64,000 nucleotides of DNA from an uncultured Anaeroplasmataceae bacterium (lineage in GTDB: Bacteria; Bacillota_I; Bacilli_A; Acholeplasmatales; Anaeroplasmataceae), in NCBI GenBank assembly GCA_944325035.1, contig CALUYM010000005.1:62001-126000 (forward strand), given 5' to 3'. The notes under the pieces were generated by a model that was not told the origin of the DNA, made no database searches, and saw only the letters and a list, made by a program, of their open reading frames with translations. The translations under genes were made by a program, and so were the position numbers. This document shows, piece after piece, positions 1-8,471 of this stretch (the first letter of the stretch is position 1; each line of letters starts with the position of its first letter).

Positions 1-2
1 TT

Positions 3-239
3 TTTGAAAGTTTAAACAGCGCTAAATATGGAGTTATTTGTTTAACAAAAGAAAATTGTTCCAACAATTGGGTTAATTTTGAAGCAGGTTCGATTTTTAT
101 AAAATTAGGTAATAAAGTAATATGCCTATTAGTTGATTTAGAACCGGAACAAGTTGGGAAACCACTTAATATTTTTTAAAATACAAGATTAAATCATGAT
201 GAATTATTATCACTATGCTTCATCAAGATTAATTGTTAA
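3..239 (+). pseudogene. TIR-domain protein remnant (5' end outside window)
   Basis: The reading frame is open from the left edge and gives a TIR-like segment with the motifs AKYGVICLTKEN and NNWVNFEAGS, followed by VICLLVDLEP and KPLNIF. This spacing is typical of bacterial TIR domains, many of which are NAD-cleaving defence effectors. A TAA at 177-179 interrupts the frame exactly where relatives usually read IFQ. The same frame then continues as NTRLNHDELLSLC until a second stop at 237-239. I read it as a decayed or nonsense-mutated gene. The catalytic region lies outside the window, so activity cannot be judged. Confidence 0.55.
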
Positions 240-459
240 AAATTCATGGATCATTTGGATGTATATCTTTGAGCAGATAGAAGTTTTAAAAGAAAAATAG
301 AACCGTTTTATCATAGAATGGTTGATAAATATAATCGATACAGTAATGGAAATTTAGACAGATTAAAAAACAAGTGAATAATAGAAAGATAACTTTTGTG
401 CTATTTTTTCCCAACTTATTCATTCTAAAATAATACAATGGATAACGAGGAGAATGAAT

Positions 460-1863
460 ATGACAATAGTTGAACGCCAAGCAAGAAGAAGAGATAAGAT
501 CTTAAATGGTAAAATTTTAAACGTAATTTTAATGATATCAATACCATTAGTGTTTTATAATTTGTGTAATTATCTATATGGTATATTCGATATGATGATT
601 GTTCAAAAATCTGGTATTGGAGAAGCAGGAGATATCGTCGTATTAGATCAAATTAAAAATATGTTATCGACTATCGGTTCAAGTCTGGCTGCCGGCGGTG
701 GTATTATTACAGCTCGTCTTTATGGTGAAGGTAACATCCCTAAATCAAAAAAAAGTGCTAATACCCTCTTCACCTGCGCGCTAATAATTTCACTTATTAC
801 CTTAATTTTTATCCCGTTAGGTAAGCCACTTTTAATCTTATTCAATACAGATCAGACGACAATCGATAATGCAATGGGTTACTACTATGTTCAAATTTTA
901 GTTTTAGTAATTACCACAATGAACTCTGCATTTATTGCAATTGAGAAAGCTAAAGGTAATACTAAATTATTATTTGGATTAAATATTATGGTTGTAATTC
1001 TAAAGATTGCTATTACTATTTTATTTATCTATGGACCTTTTACAAATGTAACAATGACTTGGGTTGCAACTGCGACTTTAATAGCACAGTTGTCCATGTT
1101 TATTGTGGGTATGATTATCTGTTTCTTACCTTCTAATGTATTAGGAGTAAAGATTCGTGAATTTAACCTTAATAAGGTAATAGTTCGCGGAATGTTAAAA
1201 CTATCATTTCCAATTTTCATCGGAAGATTTTTATTCTCCTTTGGAAAAGTTTATGTAAATTCAGTAGCACTAGAAGCTTACGGAAAAGATTGTGTTGGTG
1301 CCCTAGGTATTTCTAATACAACCGTCGGATTATTATCTAATATTATTAATTCATTTGAAGACGGTACATCTACTATCATATCCCAAAACTACGGAAATCA
1401 AAATGGAATAAGAATTCAAAAGACTTTTTATACCAACTTAATTGTTCTAGTTGTTATTTCCCTTTTAGGAACGGGTTTACTAATCTTGTTACAAAATCCA
1501 TTAGCTAAATTTTTTGCACCAAATAATCCAGTGCAACAAGAGATGATTATCAATATTGTTAAATATGAGCGACTTGATATTTTATTCATGGGACTTCAAG
1601 GAGCAGGTTATGCTGTTTTCTATGGTTTTGGTCGTACAAAAACTACAATGGCAATTTCTATGTCTCAATTGTTTGCTCTAAGAATTCCTGCGCTTTTGAT
1701 AATGATTTATGGCTTAAATGTTAATTATGAAGCTTGTGGAATTGCAATGTTATTCAGTAATTCTGTTAGTGGTGCGCTTTCTGTGATTTTAGCGGTTTGT
1801 TTTATTGCTAGATTGCCTAAAAGTAAAAAGTATCAAGATTTATTTCCAGAAATGAGTGCATAA
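460..1863 (+). CDS. MATE-family multidrug/sodium antiporter
   Basis: This 467-residue, very hydrophobic protein has about 12 predicted membrane segments and the duplicated layout of the MATE family, which exports drugs or metabolites in exchange for Na+ or H+. The N-terminal signature is seen as IPLVFYNLCNYLYGIFDMMIV and SSLAAGGGIITARLYG, with a second half starting near MLKLSFPIFIGRFLFSFG. The start is placed at 460 rather than the ATG at 454, because the GAGGAG ribosome site (447-452) lies one base from 454 but seven from 460. The gene stands alone and ends in its own terminator. The substrate cannot be inferred from sequence. Confidence 0.9.
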   Translation: MTIVERQARRRDKILNGKILNVILMISIPLVFYNLCNYLYGIFDMMIVQKSGIGEAGDIVVLDQIKNMLSTIGSSLAAGGGIITARLYGEGNIPKSKKSANTLFTCALIISLITLIFIPLGKPLLILFNTDQTTIDNAMGYYYVQILVLVITTMNSAFIAIEKAKGNTKLLFGLNIMVVILKIAITILFIYGPFTNVTMTWVATATLIAQLSMFIVGMIICFLPSNVLGVKIREFNLNKVIVRGMLKLSFPIFIGRFLFSFGKVYVNSVALEAYGKDCVGALGISNTTVGLLSNIINSFEDGTSTIISQNYGNQNGIRIQKTFYTNLIVLVVISLLGTGLLILLQNPLAKFFAPNNPVQQEMIINIVKYERLDILFMGLQGAGYAVFYGFGRTKTTMAISMSQLFALRIPALLIMIYGLNVNYEACGIAMLFSNSVSGALSVILAVCFIARLPKSKKYQDLFPEMSA

Positions 1864-1876
1864 GCACTCTTTTTTT
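1854..1876 (+). terminator. Terminator of the MATE gene
   Basis: GAGTGC-ATAA-GCACTC followed by seven T. The stem overlaps the stop codon of the MATE gene. Confidence 0.8.
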
Positions 1877-1922
1877 ACAAATAAATGAAAACGTTTTCAT
1901 TTGTTAAATTTTCACTCTTGCA

Positions 1923-1950
1923 TTGACACTGCCAAAATTAGTGTTATACT
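1923..1950 (+). promoter_or_regulatory. SigA-type promoter of the hsp20 pair
   Basis: TTGACA at 1923-1928, a 16-base spacer, and TATACT at 1945-1950. The predicted transcription start falls just before the CIRCE element. Confidence 0.75.
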
Positions 1951-1964
1951 ATAGGTGTAATCGT

Positions 1965-1991
1965 TTGGCACTTAACAATAAAGAGTGCTAA
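1965..1991 (+). promoter_or_regulatory. CIRCE operator (HrcA binding site)
   Basis: TTGGCACTT, nine bases, GAGTGCTAA. The CIRCE consensus is TTAGCACTC-N9-GAGTGCTAA, so the right arm is perfect and the left arm has two mismatches. It sits in the start region of the hsp20 transcript, so HrcA repression of both Hsp20 genes is likely. No hrcA is present in the window. Confidence 0.8.
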
Positions 1992-2037
1992 AAGATAAAG
2001 TTAAATGGAAGTTAAATATAGAAAGGAAAGATATTTT

Positions 2038-2433
2038 ATGTATAATAGTTTTTTTGATGAATTTGCTAAGGCTTTAAACGAGATGACTCGTGAAACAAAA
2101 GAGGCGATGAAAAATGTAAAAAATTATATTTTAGTAAACGCCATTGAAAATGATGACGCATATTTAGTTGAAGCTGCTATTCCAGGAGTAAAAAAAGAAG
2201 ACATTGATATGAATTATCATGAAGGAGTTTTAACAATTGATGTTAAAAAGTCTACTAATGAAAAATCAGATGATAAATATTTAGTTCGTGAACGTACTAA
2301 TAATTTCTACAAACGTGAAATTGAACTTCAAGGTGTTGAAATTGATGGTATAAAAGCTAAATATGAAAATGGTATTTTAAGTGTTGTTTTACCAAAGATA
2401 AAAAAACAAAATAAGTCTATTTCAATAGAATAA
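2038..2433 (+). CDS. Hsp20 / alpha-crystallin small heat-shock protein (first copy)
   Basis: A 131-residue small heat-shock protein. These ATP-independent holdases keep unfolding proteins soluble in the cytoplasm. The alpha-crystallin core is seen as YLVEAAIPGVKKEDIDM and GVLTIDVKK, then FYKREIEL and YENGILSVVLPK, and the C-terminal I-x-I-type anchor is SISIE. The ATG at 2038 is chosen over one at 2005 because AGAAAGGAAAG lies just upstream of it and homologues begin near this point. It is followed 30 bases later by a second hsp20, apparently in one heat-inducible operon under CIRCE control. The two copies are clearly diverged, which suggests hetero-oligomers or different clients. Confidence 0.9.
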   Translation: MYNSFFDEFAKALNEMTRETKEAMKNVKNYILVNAIENDDAYLVEAAIPGVKKEDIDMNYHEGVLTIDVKKSTNEKSDDKYLVRERTNNFYKREIELQGVEIDGIKAKYENGILSVVLPKIKKQNKSISIE

Positions 2434-2463
2434 CATTTAGTTTAAGTGAAGGAGTGATGTATT

Positions 2464-2859
2464 ATGTTATTTCTAAAGAATTTTGATAATAATTTTGATT
2501 TGTTTGATGAATTTGGTCGTATGTATGGAAAATCAAATTTTATGGCATGCGATTTAGTTGAAAGAGATAACGAATATGAATTATCCGTTTCCCTTCCAGG
2601 AGTTGATAAGAAAGATATCAATCTTGATGTAAATAATGGTTATTTAACAATTAGCGTATCAGTAGACCAAGAAAAGAAAGAGGAAAACAAGAAGAAACAC
2701 TATATTGTACGTGAACGTGTAGCAAGAAGTGCATCTCGTAGTTTCTATGTTGGTGATGTAGCGCATGAACAAGTTAAAGCACGTCTTGAGGATGGTATCT
2801 TGACTGTGGTGGTTCCTAAAGAATCAAAGCAAGAAAAGAAGCTTATCACAATTGAATAA
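2464..2859 (+). CDS. Hsp20 / alpha-crystallin small heat-shock protein (second copy)
   Basis: A second 131-residue Hsp20 paralogue. Its core reads YELSVSLPGVDKKDINLDV and GYLTISVSV, then SRSFYVGDV and LEDGILTVVVPK, with the C-terminal anchor LITIE. AAGGAG sits about ten bases before the ATG at 2464. It shares the CIRCE-controlled transcript with the upstream copy and is closed by a strong terminator. The central loop is rich in Lys and Glu, unlike the first copy. Confidence 0.9.
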   Translation: MLFLKNFDNNFDLFDEFGRMYGKSNFMACDLVERDNEYELSVSLPGVDKKDINLDVNNGYLTISVSVDQEKKEENKKKHYIVRERVARSASRSFYVGDVAHEQVKARLEDGILTVVVPKESKQEKKLITIE

Positions 2860-2868
2860 TTAATTTAA

Positions 2869-2896
2869 GCGATATGGTTTTCCATATCGCTTTTTT
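2869..2896 (+). terminator. Terminator of the hsp20 operon
   Basis: GCGATATGG-TTTT-CCATATCGC, a perfect nine-base stem, followed by six T. Confidence 0.9.
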
Positions 2897-3029
2897 ATAA
2901 ACGAATGTAACAATTAATAAATTATGCTATTAAGTTTATTATTAGATAAAATTTAACACTAGACTTATAGCCAATAGTGTATCAATTTGCTATAATAAAG
3001 CTAAGCATTGTTTATTAGGAAGGTATAGT

Positions 3030-5786
3030 ATGTCGCATCTTTTTTTTACAAATTATTCTAATTTAAAATTTATTGATAAGATAAAACAAGCTTTAAAAAG
3101 CTGTAAAAGTTTTTATTTTTCAGTTAGTTTTATCAAAAAAGCAGGATTAGATTATTTAAGCCCTGATATTAAACAAGCATTAGAAAGAGGGGCTAATGGT
3201 AGAATAATAACATCCACATATCAAAACTTTACTGATATTGAATCTTTAAAAATATTTTTAAATTGGTCTCAAATATATCCTAACTTTAGAGTTCATTTAG
3301 ACTTTAATAATTTTGGGGGGAATGGTTTTCATTCAAAAGGTTATATTTTTGAGTATGAAGAAAATTATGAATTAATTGTAGGCTCAACCAACATAACTCG
3401 TTTTGCACTTTTTAAAAATGTAGAATGGAATATGTCGTATCAAACAATTATTAGAGATGAAACTATACTGGATGCTTTAAAGGAATTTAAATACTTATGG
3501 GGCAAGACACTAGATTTAACATTAGATTTGATTGATAAATATCGTATTCAACTAGACTATGTAATAGAGAAGTGGGATATGGATTATTTTGTCCCTACTA
3601 GCACATTAATAAAACCAAATAAAATGCAGCAAAAGGCTTTAAAAGAAATTAGAAGAATAAGAGATTTGGGGCAGAAAAAAGCCTTAATAGTTAGTGCTAC
3701 AGGTTCTGGAAAAACTTTTTTAGCTGCACTTGATGTAAGAAATTTTGATGCAAAGCGATTATTGTTTATAGTGCATCGTGATGCAATTTTATCGGAAGCT
3801 ATCCAAACATTTAAAAAAGTTTTTGGAGCTGAACATTCATATGGACTTTATACTGGAAAGAGCAAAGATGAAACATCGGATTTTATTTTTGCGACAAACA
3901 CAATGATGGCACAACATCTTGATTCTTTTTTACCAACTGAGTTTGATTATGTTGTATTAGATGAATGTCATCATAGTACTGCATCTAGTTATAAAAAAAT
4001 TATAGATTATTTTAAACCTGACTTTTTATTAGGATTAACTGCAACTCCAGAAAGAATGGATCAAGGTGATGTTTATTCACTATTTGACAATAATGTACCT
4101 TATGAATTACGTTTGCGCGATGCTATTTTAAATGATTTAGTTGTTCCTTTTCATTATTACGGAATTAGAGATAGTTTAGTTGACTACAAGGAACAAGACC
4201 GCAGTAAGATATCACGTGAAATTAGTAAAACTGTGAATTGTGAATTTATAGATATTCAAATAAAAAAACATAAGCCTGAAGAAAAACTAAAGGCAATTGC
4301 CTTTTGTGCTTCAATTTCTCATGCAAAAACTATGTCTGAGTCTATGTCAGAAATAGGATATAAAACGATTGCTTTAACTGGAGAAAATGATTTAGGTCAA
4401 AGAATAAAAGCATTTAATGATTTACAAAACGAAGAAAATGAATTAGAAATAATTTTTACTGTAGATATTTTGAATGAAGGTGTAGATATTCCGGCTATTA
4501 ATATGGTTCTTTTTCTTCGTCCGACAGAATCATCAACCGTTTTTATTCAACAATTAGGTCGTGGGCTTAGAAAGTATCCTGGGAAAGAATATGTTAAAGT
4601 GCTAGATTTTATTGGTAATAATTATGAACGCTCAATTCAAATAGCAATTGCACTTGGTAGTTTGGGAAGGACTACGTATCTTGAAAAATCTTATCTAAAA
4701 TCCATGATACAAACAAATTTTAAAGCATTAGAAATTCCAGGTGTTATTATTAACATTGACGATCTTTCAAAAGAGGAAATTCTTAGAAATATTGAACGAC
4801 AAAATTTTAATACCAAAAATTATCTCAAGAAAGATTATGAAAATTTCAAAAAATATCTTGGTGTTTTAACATATCCCAAGCATATGGATTATTTAAACTC
4901 TCAGTTAGCTCCAGATTTAATAAGATTTTTAAAATCTAAAATTGATAATAAAAAGAATATGTCATATTATGCTTTTTTGTCTAAGATAAATGAAGAGAAT
5001 ATTCCTTTGTTTGATGATAATGAAAGAAATTTAATTAATAAAGTATCTGACCTATTACCACTTGTTCATCCTGATGAATATTTGATAATTAATAGTATTT
5101 TACAAGGCAAGACAAACTTCGAAGATTTAGTAGGATTTAGTTCAAGAGTTACGCAATCCAGTTTAAAAAATGCTCAATCTATTTTGATTAAAAAAGGAAT
5201 TTTAAATTCTCAAAATGAATTCGAAGTTGATGTCAGTAAAACAGATTTACGATTATATTTTGATGACTTAATTTCGTATGGATTAGCAAGATGTGAATTA
5301 GAGTTTGGTGATTTTAGTGGTAAATTTAAAATATATGGAAATTATTATAAAGAACAAATTATGATGGAGTTAGGCCAAACAGATTTAATGTTTATGAAAG
5401 GAACTAAATTTAATGATAATGGCGAAACCATAGTGTTTGTGGGGTTGAAAAAAGATAAGAGTAAAGAAGAAAAACATAACTATAAAGATAAATTTTTAGC
5501 TTCAGATATATTCCAATGGGAAAGTGAGAATAATACAACAGTTACAAATTCAGTAGGTAAGAAAATTTTAAATACAAAAATAGTTCATTTGTTCGTTAGA
5601 AAGATGGATGAAGAAAATGGAATTGTTCTTCCATTTACTTATTTTGGCACAGGAAAATTTGAAGATATAAGAGAGTCTGAAAATGCAGGGACATCAACAT
5701 TGTTGATGAATATAAAATTAGATCAAGCTGTTAGTCAGGAATATTTTTTTGATTTTGAAATAGAGGTTAAAGATGAAACATTATAA
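3030..5786 (+). CDS. PLD-nuclease / SF2 helicase / DUF3427 protein
   Basis: This 918-residue protein has three parts. Residues 1-170 form a phospholipase-D-like nuclease domain with HSKGYIFE (H101, K103) and GSTNIT (118-123). Residues about 195-560 form a superfamily 2 helicase with Walker A ATGSGKT (223-229), DECH box (311-314), LTATPER and QQLGRGLRK. The rest matches the DUF3427 type. Such fusions are expected to act on DNA, in repair or in restriction-like defence. AGGAAGG precedes the ATG at 3030. The last 14 bases overlap a NUDIX gene, so the two are translationally coupled. Domain assignment is firm; the biological role is not known. Confidence 0.85.
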   Translation: MSHLFFTNYSNLKFIDKIKQALKSCKSFYFSVSFIKKAGLDYLSPDIKQALERGANGRIITSTYQNFTDIESLKIFLNWSQIYPNFRVHLDFNNFGGNGFHSKGYIFEYEENYELIVGSTNITRFALFKNVEWNMSYQTIIRDETILDALKEFKYLWGKTLDLTLDLIDKYRIQLDYVIEKWDMDYFVPTSTLIKPNKMQQKALKEIRRIRDLGQKKALIVSATGSGKTFLAALDVRNFDAKRLLFIVHRDAILSEAIQTFKKVFGAEHSYGLYTGKSKDETSDFIFATNTMMAQHLDSFLPTEFDYVVLDECHHSTASSYKKIIDYFKPDFLLGLTATPERMDQGDVYSLFDNNVPYELRLRDAILNDLVVPFHYYGIRDSLVDYKEQDRSKISREISKTVNCEFIDIQIKKHKPEEKLKAIAFCASISHAKTMSESMSEIGYKTIALTGENDLGQRIKAFNDLQNEENELEIIFTVDILNEGVDIPAINMVLFLRPTESSTVFIQQLGRGLRKYPGKEYVKVLDFIGNNYERSIQIAIALGSLGRTTYLEKSYLKSMIQTNFKALEIPGVIINIDDLSKEEILRNIERQNFNTKNYLKKDYENFKKYLGVLTYPKHMDYLNSQLAPDLIRFLKSKIDNKKNMSYYAFLSKINEENIPLFDDNERNLINKVSDLLPLVHPDEYLIINSILQGKTNFEDLVGFSSRVTQSSLKNAQSILIKKGILNSQNEFEVDVSKTDLRLYFDDLISYGLARCELEFGDFSGKFKIYGNYYKEQIMMELGQTDLMFMKGTKFNDNGETIVFVGLKKDKSKEEKHNYKDKFLASDIFQWESENNTTVTNSVGKKILNTKIVHLFVRKMDEENGIVLPFTYFGTGKFEDIRESENAGTSTLLMNIKLDQAVSQEYFFDFEIEVKDETL

Positions 5787-6165
5787 TGTGGTATGTGCCT
5801 TGATTGAAAATGAGCAAGGCGAGATTTTTTGTACAAGAAGAGGTCCCGGAAGAGCTCTTGAGGGATATTGGGAATTTCCAGGTGGGAAAGTGGAAGAAAA
5901 TGAAACCTATGAAGAAACAATTGTTCGAGAAATTAAAGAAGAACTTAATTCATTGATAGAACCAATCGAATTTATCGGCTCTTCAACGTATGCATACAAA
6001 GATTTAGGACAATACCCTGATTTTAGTATTACGTTATATGCTTATCGTGCAAAATTAATTAGTGGACAACTTGAATTAAGTGAACATACAGAATCAAGAT
6101 GGGTAAAAAAAGAAGAGTTGAAAAAACTTAAATTTGCAAAAGCAGATGAACCATTTATTAAGTAA
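5773..6165 (+). CDS. NUDIX hydrolase, MutT/NudG-like
   Basis: A 130-residue NUDIX protein. The box GGKVEENETYEETIVREIKEEL (residues 38-59, the GX5EX7REUXEE pattern) supplies the Mg2+ ligands for hydrolysing nucleoside diphosphate-X compounds. GRALEGYWEFPGG and the final FAKADEPFIK resemble the MutT/CTP-pyrophosphohydrolase branch that removes oxidised or modified (d)NTPs. It overlaps the helicase gene by 14 bases and has no promoter of its own, so it belongs functionally with the helicase. It could clean up modified nucleotides released by the upstream nuclease, which is an inference. Confidence 0.85.
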   Translation: MKHYNVVCALIENEQGEIFCTRRGPGRALEGYWEFPGGKVEENETYEETIVREIKEELNSLIEPIEFIGSSTYAYKDLGQYPDFSITLYAYRAKLISGQLELSEHTESRWVKKEELKKLKFAKADEPFIK

Positions 6166-6242
6166 ATATTAAATAATCGATATCTAAAAATATATAAGTT
6201 ATATAAATTTAGTTTTTATCATATAGAATAAATTAAGTAAAG

Positions 6243-6260
6243 CAAGTATAATAATACTTG
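6243..6260. repeat. Inverted repeat in the leader of the aminotransferase gene
   Basis: AAGTAT and ATACTT flank a short AT loop, about 40 bases before the aminotransferase start. It has no T-run, so it is more likely an operator or leader hairpin than a terminator. Confidence 0.35.
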
Positions 6261-6298
6261 AAAATAAATTGGTACGAAATAAGAAAGAAGGGATCTTT

Positions 6299-7528
6299 AT
6301 GACTCTATTAGGAAAAGAAGCGGAGTTAAAACATAGTAAAGGAAATGCGTTAGCTATCGGAAAAGAAGCGCGAGAAGCTAAGTCTAAAAATAATGAAGTT
6401 ATAGACTCAACTATTGGGATGTTATACGATGAAAATGGGAAGTTTTATGAGTTCAAAACGGTTGAAAAGGCATCTAAAGATTTGACATCTACCGAAAAGT
6501 ATTCATATAGCTCAACCGCTGGAGATGAGGAATTTCATGAAAGACTTTATGAATGGATTTTTAGAGACGATATTACAAATGTACGTAATAAGATGCATCT
6601 AAGATGTATTGCTACTCCAGGCGGAAGCGGTGCAATAGCTAATACATTTTCAAATTATTTATCATATGGTGATAAAGTATTATTACCATCTTTAATGTGG
6701 ACAAATTATATTCAAATTGCTCAGGAACAAGGCCTAGGGTATGAAACTTACGAATTATTTGATGATAATAGTAAATTTAATAATCGTGATTTTGAAGCGA
6801 AATGTATAGCGCTTAAAAAGAATCAACAACGCGTTGTGGTTGTAATTAATGATCCTTGCCAAAATCCAACAGGGTATACTATGTCATATGAGGAATGGAT
6901 TGGTGTAATTGATACTTTAAATACTATTTCCCGTGATGGCACTCCAGTTGTACTACTTTATGATATGGCTTATATTGATTACGATATTCGAGGCTTCGAA
7001 TCATCACGTTTAAATATAAAACTATTTCAAAGTTTAAATGAAAACGTTATGACAATACTAGCTTTCTCAGGATCAAAAACTTTAGGTCTATACGGGTTAA
7101 GAATTGGGGCTCAAATTTGTTTGACTAAAAGCGAACAAAATGCCATTGATTTTACGCAAGCCAATGATTTTAGTGCACGCGGTATGTGGAGTGGTACTTC
7201 AACTTTAGGTCAAAGTATCATTCGAAAAGTGTTTACGGATTATAAGAAAGAATTTGAAGAAGAACTAGAATATGCTCGCAAATTACTCATTGATAGAGCA
7301 AACTGTTTTAAAGAAGAAGCTAGTAAACACAATTTAAAACATTATCCTTATGTATGTGGTTTTTTTGTTACCATTCCATGTGAAAACTCTAAAGAAGTTT
7401 TTGAGCAGTTAAAAGCGAAAAATTTATATGTATTACCATTAGCTAATGCAATAAGATTAACTCTATCTTCAATTACTTTAAAAGAAGTACGTAAGTCTGT
7501 TAAAATTATTAGTGAAATTATTAAATAA
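6299..7528 (+). CDS. PLP-dependent class I/II aminotransferase
   Basis: A 409-residue fold-type I PLP enzyme. The Schiff-base lysine is K260 in AFSGSKTLGLYGLRIG. NDPCQNPTGY (184-193) supplies the cofactor-contacting Asn, and YDMAYIDY (221-228) the Asp and Tyr. The N-terminus keeps the conserved DSTIGMLYDENG segment found in aspartate/aromatic aminotransferase relatives. The ATG at 6299 has GAAGGG six bases upstream, better than the alternative TTG at 6269. The substrate is not evident. The downstream membrane protein starts nine bases after the stop, so the two form a small operon. Confidence 0.8.
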   Translation: MTLLGKEAELKHSKGNALAIGKEAREAKSKNNEVIDSTIGMLYDENGKFYEFKTVEKASKDLTSTEKYSYSSTAGDEEFHERLYEWIFRDDITNVRNKMHLRCIATPGGSGAIANTFSNYLSYGDKVLLPSLMWTNYIQIAQEQGLGYETYELFDDNSKFNNRDFEAKCIALKKNQQRVVVVINDPCQNPTGYTMSYEEWIGVIDTLNTISRDGTPVVLLYDMAYIDYDIRGFESSRLNIKLFQSLNENVMTILAFSGSKTLGLYGLRIGAQICLTKSEQNAIDFTQANDFSARGMWSGTSTLGQSIIRKVFTDYKKEFEEELEYARKLLIDRANCFKEEASKHNLKHYPYVCGFFVTIPCENSKEVFEQLKAKNLYVLPLANAIRLTLSSITLKEVRKSVKIISEIIK

Positions 7529-7536
7529 GAGGAAAA

Positions 7537-8205
7537 ATGAAGTCAATACAAACTTCTGAAACAATAAAATTAGGAATTGTTTTAGCTTTTTGTGGTGGGT
7601 TTATGGATACCTATTCATATTTGGGACGTGGTGGAGTTTTTGCAAATGCGCAAACTGGTAATTTATTATTGTTAGGTGTTAATTTAGTAGAGGGGAATTA
7701 CAATATTATAATGCGTTACTTAACACCTGTTCTAGCTTTTATCTTAGGTGTGCTTTTGGCTCTTATAGCTAGAAGTCTTGTTAAACGTTTAATGCATTGG
7801 CGTCAATTAGTTTTAATTATGGAAGTAGTTTGTTTTATTGGTGTTGCATTTATACCATATGAATATAATATTATTGCAAATTCTTTAATTTCGCTTGCTT
7901 GTGGAATGCAAGTGGAAGCTTTCAAAAAAGTTTGGGGACATCCTGTCGCTACTACAATGTGCATCGGAAACATGCGAACAGGTACGGAAAATCTATATTT
8001 ATATTTCACCAATAAGAATAAGATGAATTTAGAACGAGGATTAATTTGCTTCTTAATCATTATTATCTTTATTGTTGGAGCTATTTTTGGCAATATAGCC
8101 TTAAAGTATTTTGATTTAAAAGCTATTTTGTTTTGTCCAATATTTTTACTAATCGGATTTATTATAATGTTTTTTAATAAAGAGGATTCATCAAGTAATA
8201 TTTAA
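7537..8205 (+). CDS. YoaK-family (DUF1275) membrane protein
   Basis: A 222-residue integral membrane protein with six or so hydrophobic segments. The DUF1275 signature is clear: FCGGFMDTYSYLGRGGVFANAQTGN near the N-terminus and CGMQVEAFKKVWGHP in the middle, followed by TTMCIGNMRTGTENL. The family is widespread in bacteria, but no biochemical activity is established. It directly follows the aminotransferase gene and may export or import a related metabolite, which is a guess from position only. Confidence 0.85.
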   Translation: MKSIQTSETIKLGIVLAFCGGFMDTYSYLGRGGVFANAQTGNLLLLGVNLVEGNYNIIMRYLTPVLAFILGVLLALIARSLVKRLMHWRQLVLIMEVVCFIGVAFIPYEYNIIANSLISLACGMQVEAFKKVWGHPVATTMCIGNMRTGTENLYLYFTNKNKMNLERGLICFLIIIIFIVGAIFGNIALKYFDLKAILFCPIFLLIGFIIMFFNKEDSSSNI

Positions 8206-8298
8206 TTTAATAATTGGAAATTTGATTAAAAACAAAAATAAAGATTATAAAGATTGTGCGAAATCTATGTGAAAAATGATTTTAAATTTTATAATCAA

Positions 8299-8327
8299 TT
8301 GCTAAGAGTAGGAATGTGTGCTAATAT
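8299..8327 (+). promoter_or_regulatory. Promoter of the fhs riboswitch transcript
   Basis: TTGCTA at 8299-8304, 17-base spacer, TAATAT at 8322-8327. The predicted start near 8334 leaves only a few bases before the aptamer. Confidence 0.65.
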
Positions 8328-8340
8328 GAAGTTGGTTATC

Positions 8341-8403
8341 TTGTATAATAGCTTTAATTGGTAAGCGAGTTTCTACCACAAGACCGTAATCTTGTGACTA
8401 CAA
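8341..8403 (+). promoter_or_regulatory. Purine riboswitch (guanine type) upstream of fhs
   Basis: The aptamer has the conserved purine-riboswitch core: P1 arms TTGTA/TACAA, the J1/2-P2 segment with GAGTTTCTACC, and a P3 arm CACAAGA-CCGTA-ATCTTGTG. The specificity base is C (8398, in GACTAC), which pairs with guanine or hypoxanthine; adenine sensors have U there. It is followed by a terminator at 8421-8448, so ligand binding should switch the gene off. Confidence 0.92.
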
Positions 8404-8420
8404 TGCTAATCAAATTAAGC

Positions 8421-8448
8421 AGTGGTGGGGATAACTCATCACTTTTTT
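8421..8448 (+). terminator. Riboswitch-controlled terminator before fhs
   Basis: AGTGGTGGG and CTCATCACT form a nine-base stem with G-U pairs, followed by T6. It lies between the guanine aptamer and the fhs ribosome site and is the likely expression platform. Confidence 0.8.
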
Positions 8449-8471
8449 GTTTAGAAAGGGAGGGCATACAG

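Noticed and set aside
8358..8471. N-terminal extension of fhs by 38 codons
   Set aside because: It runs through the riboswitch and terminator; the ATG at 8472 has a proper ribosome site and matches the family N-terminus.
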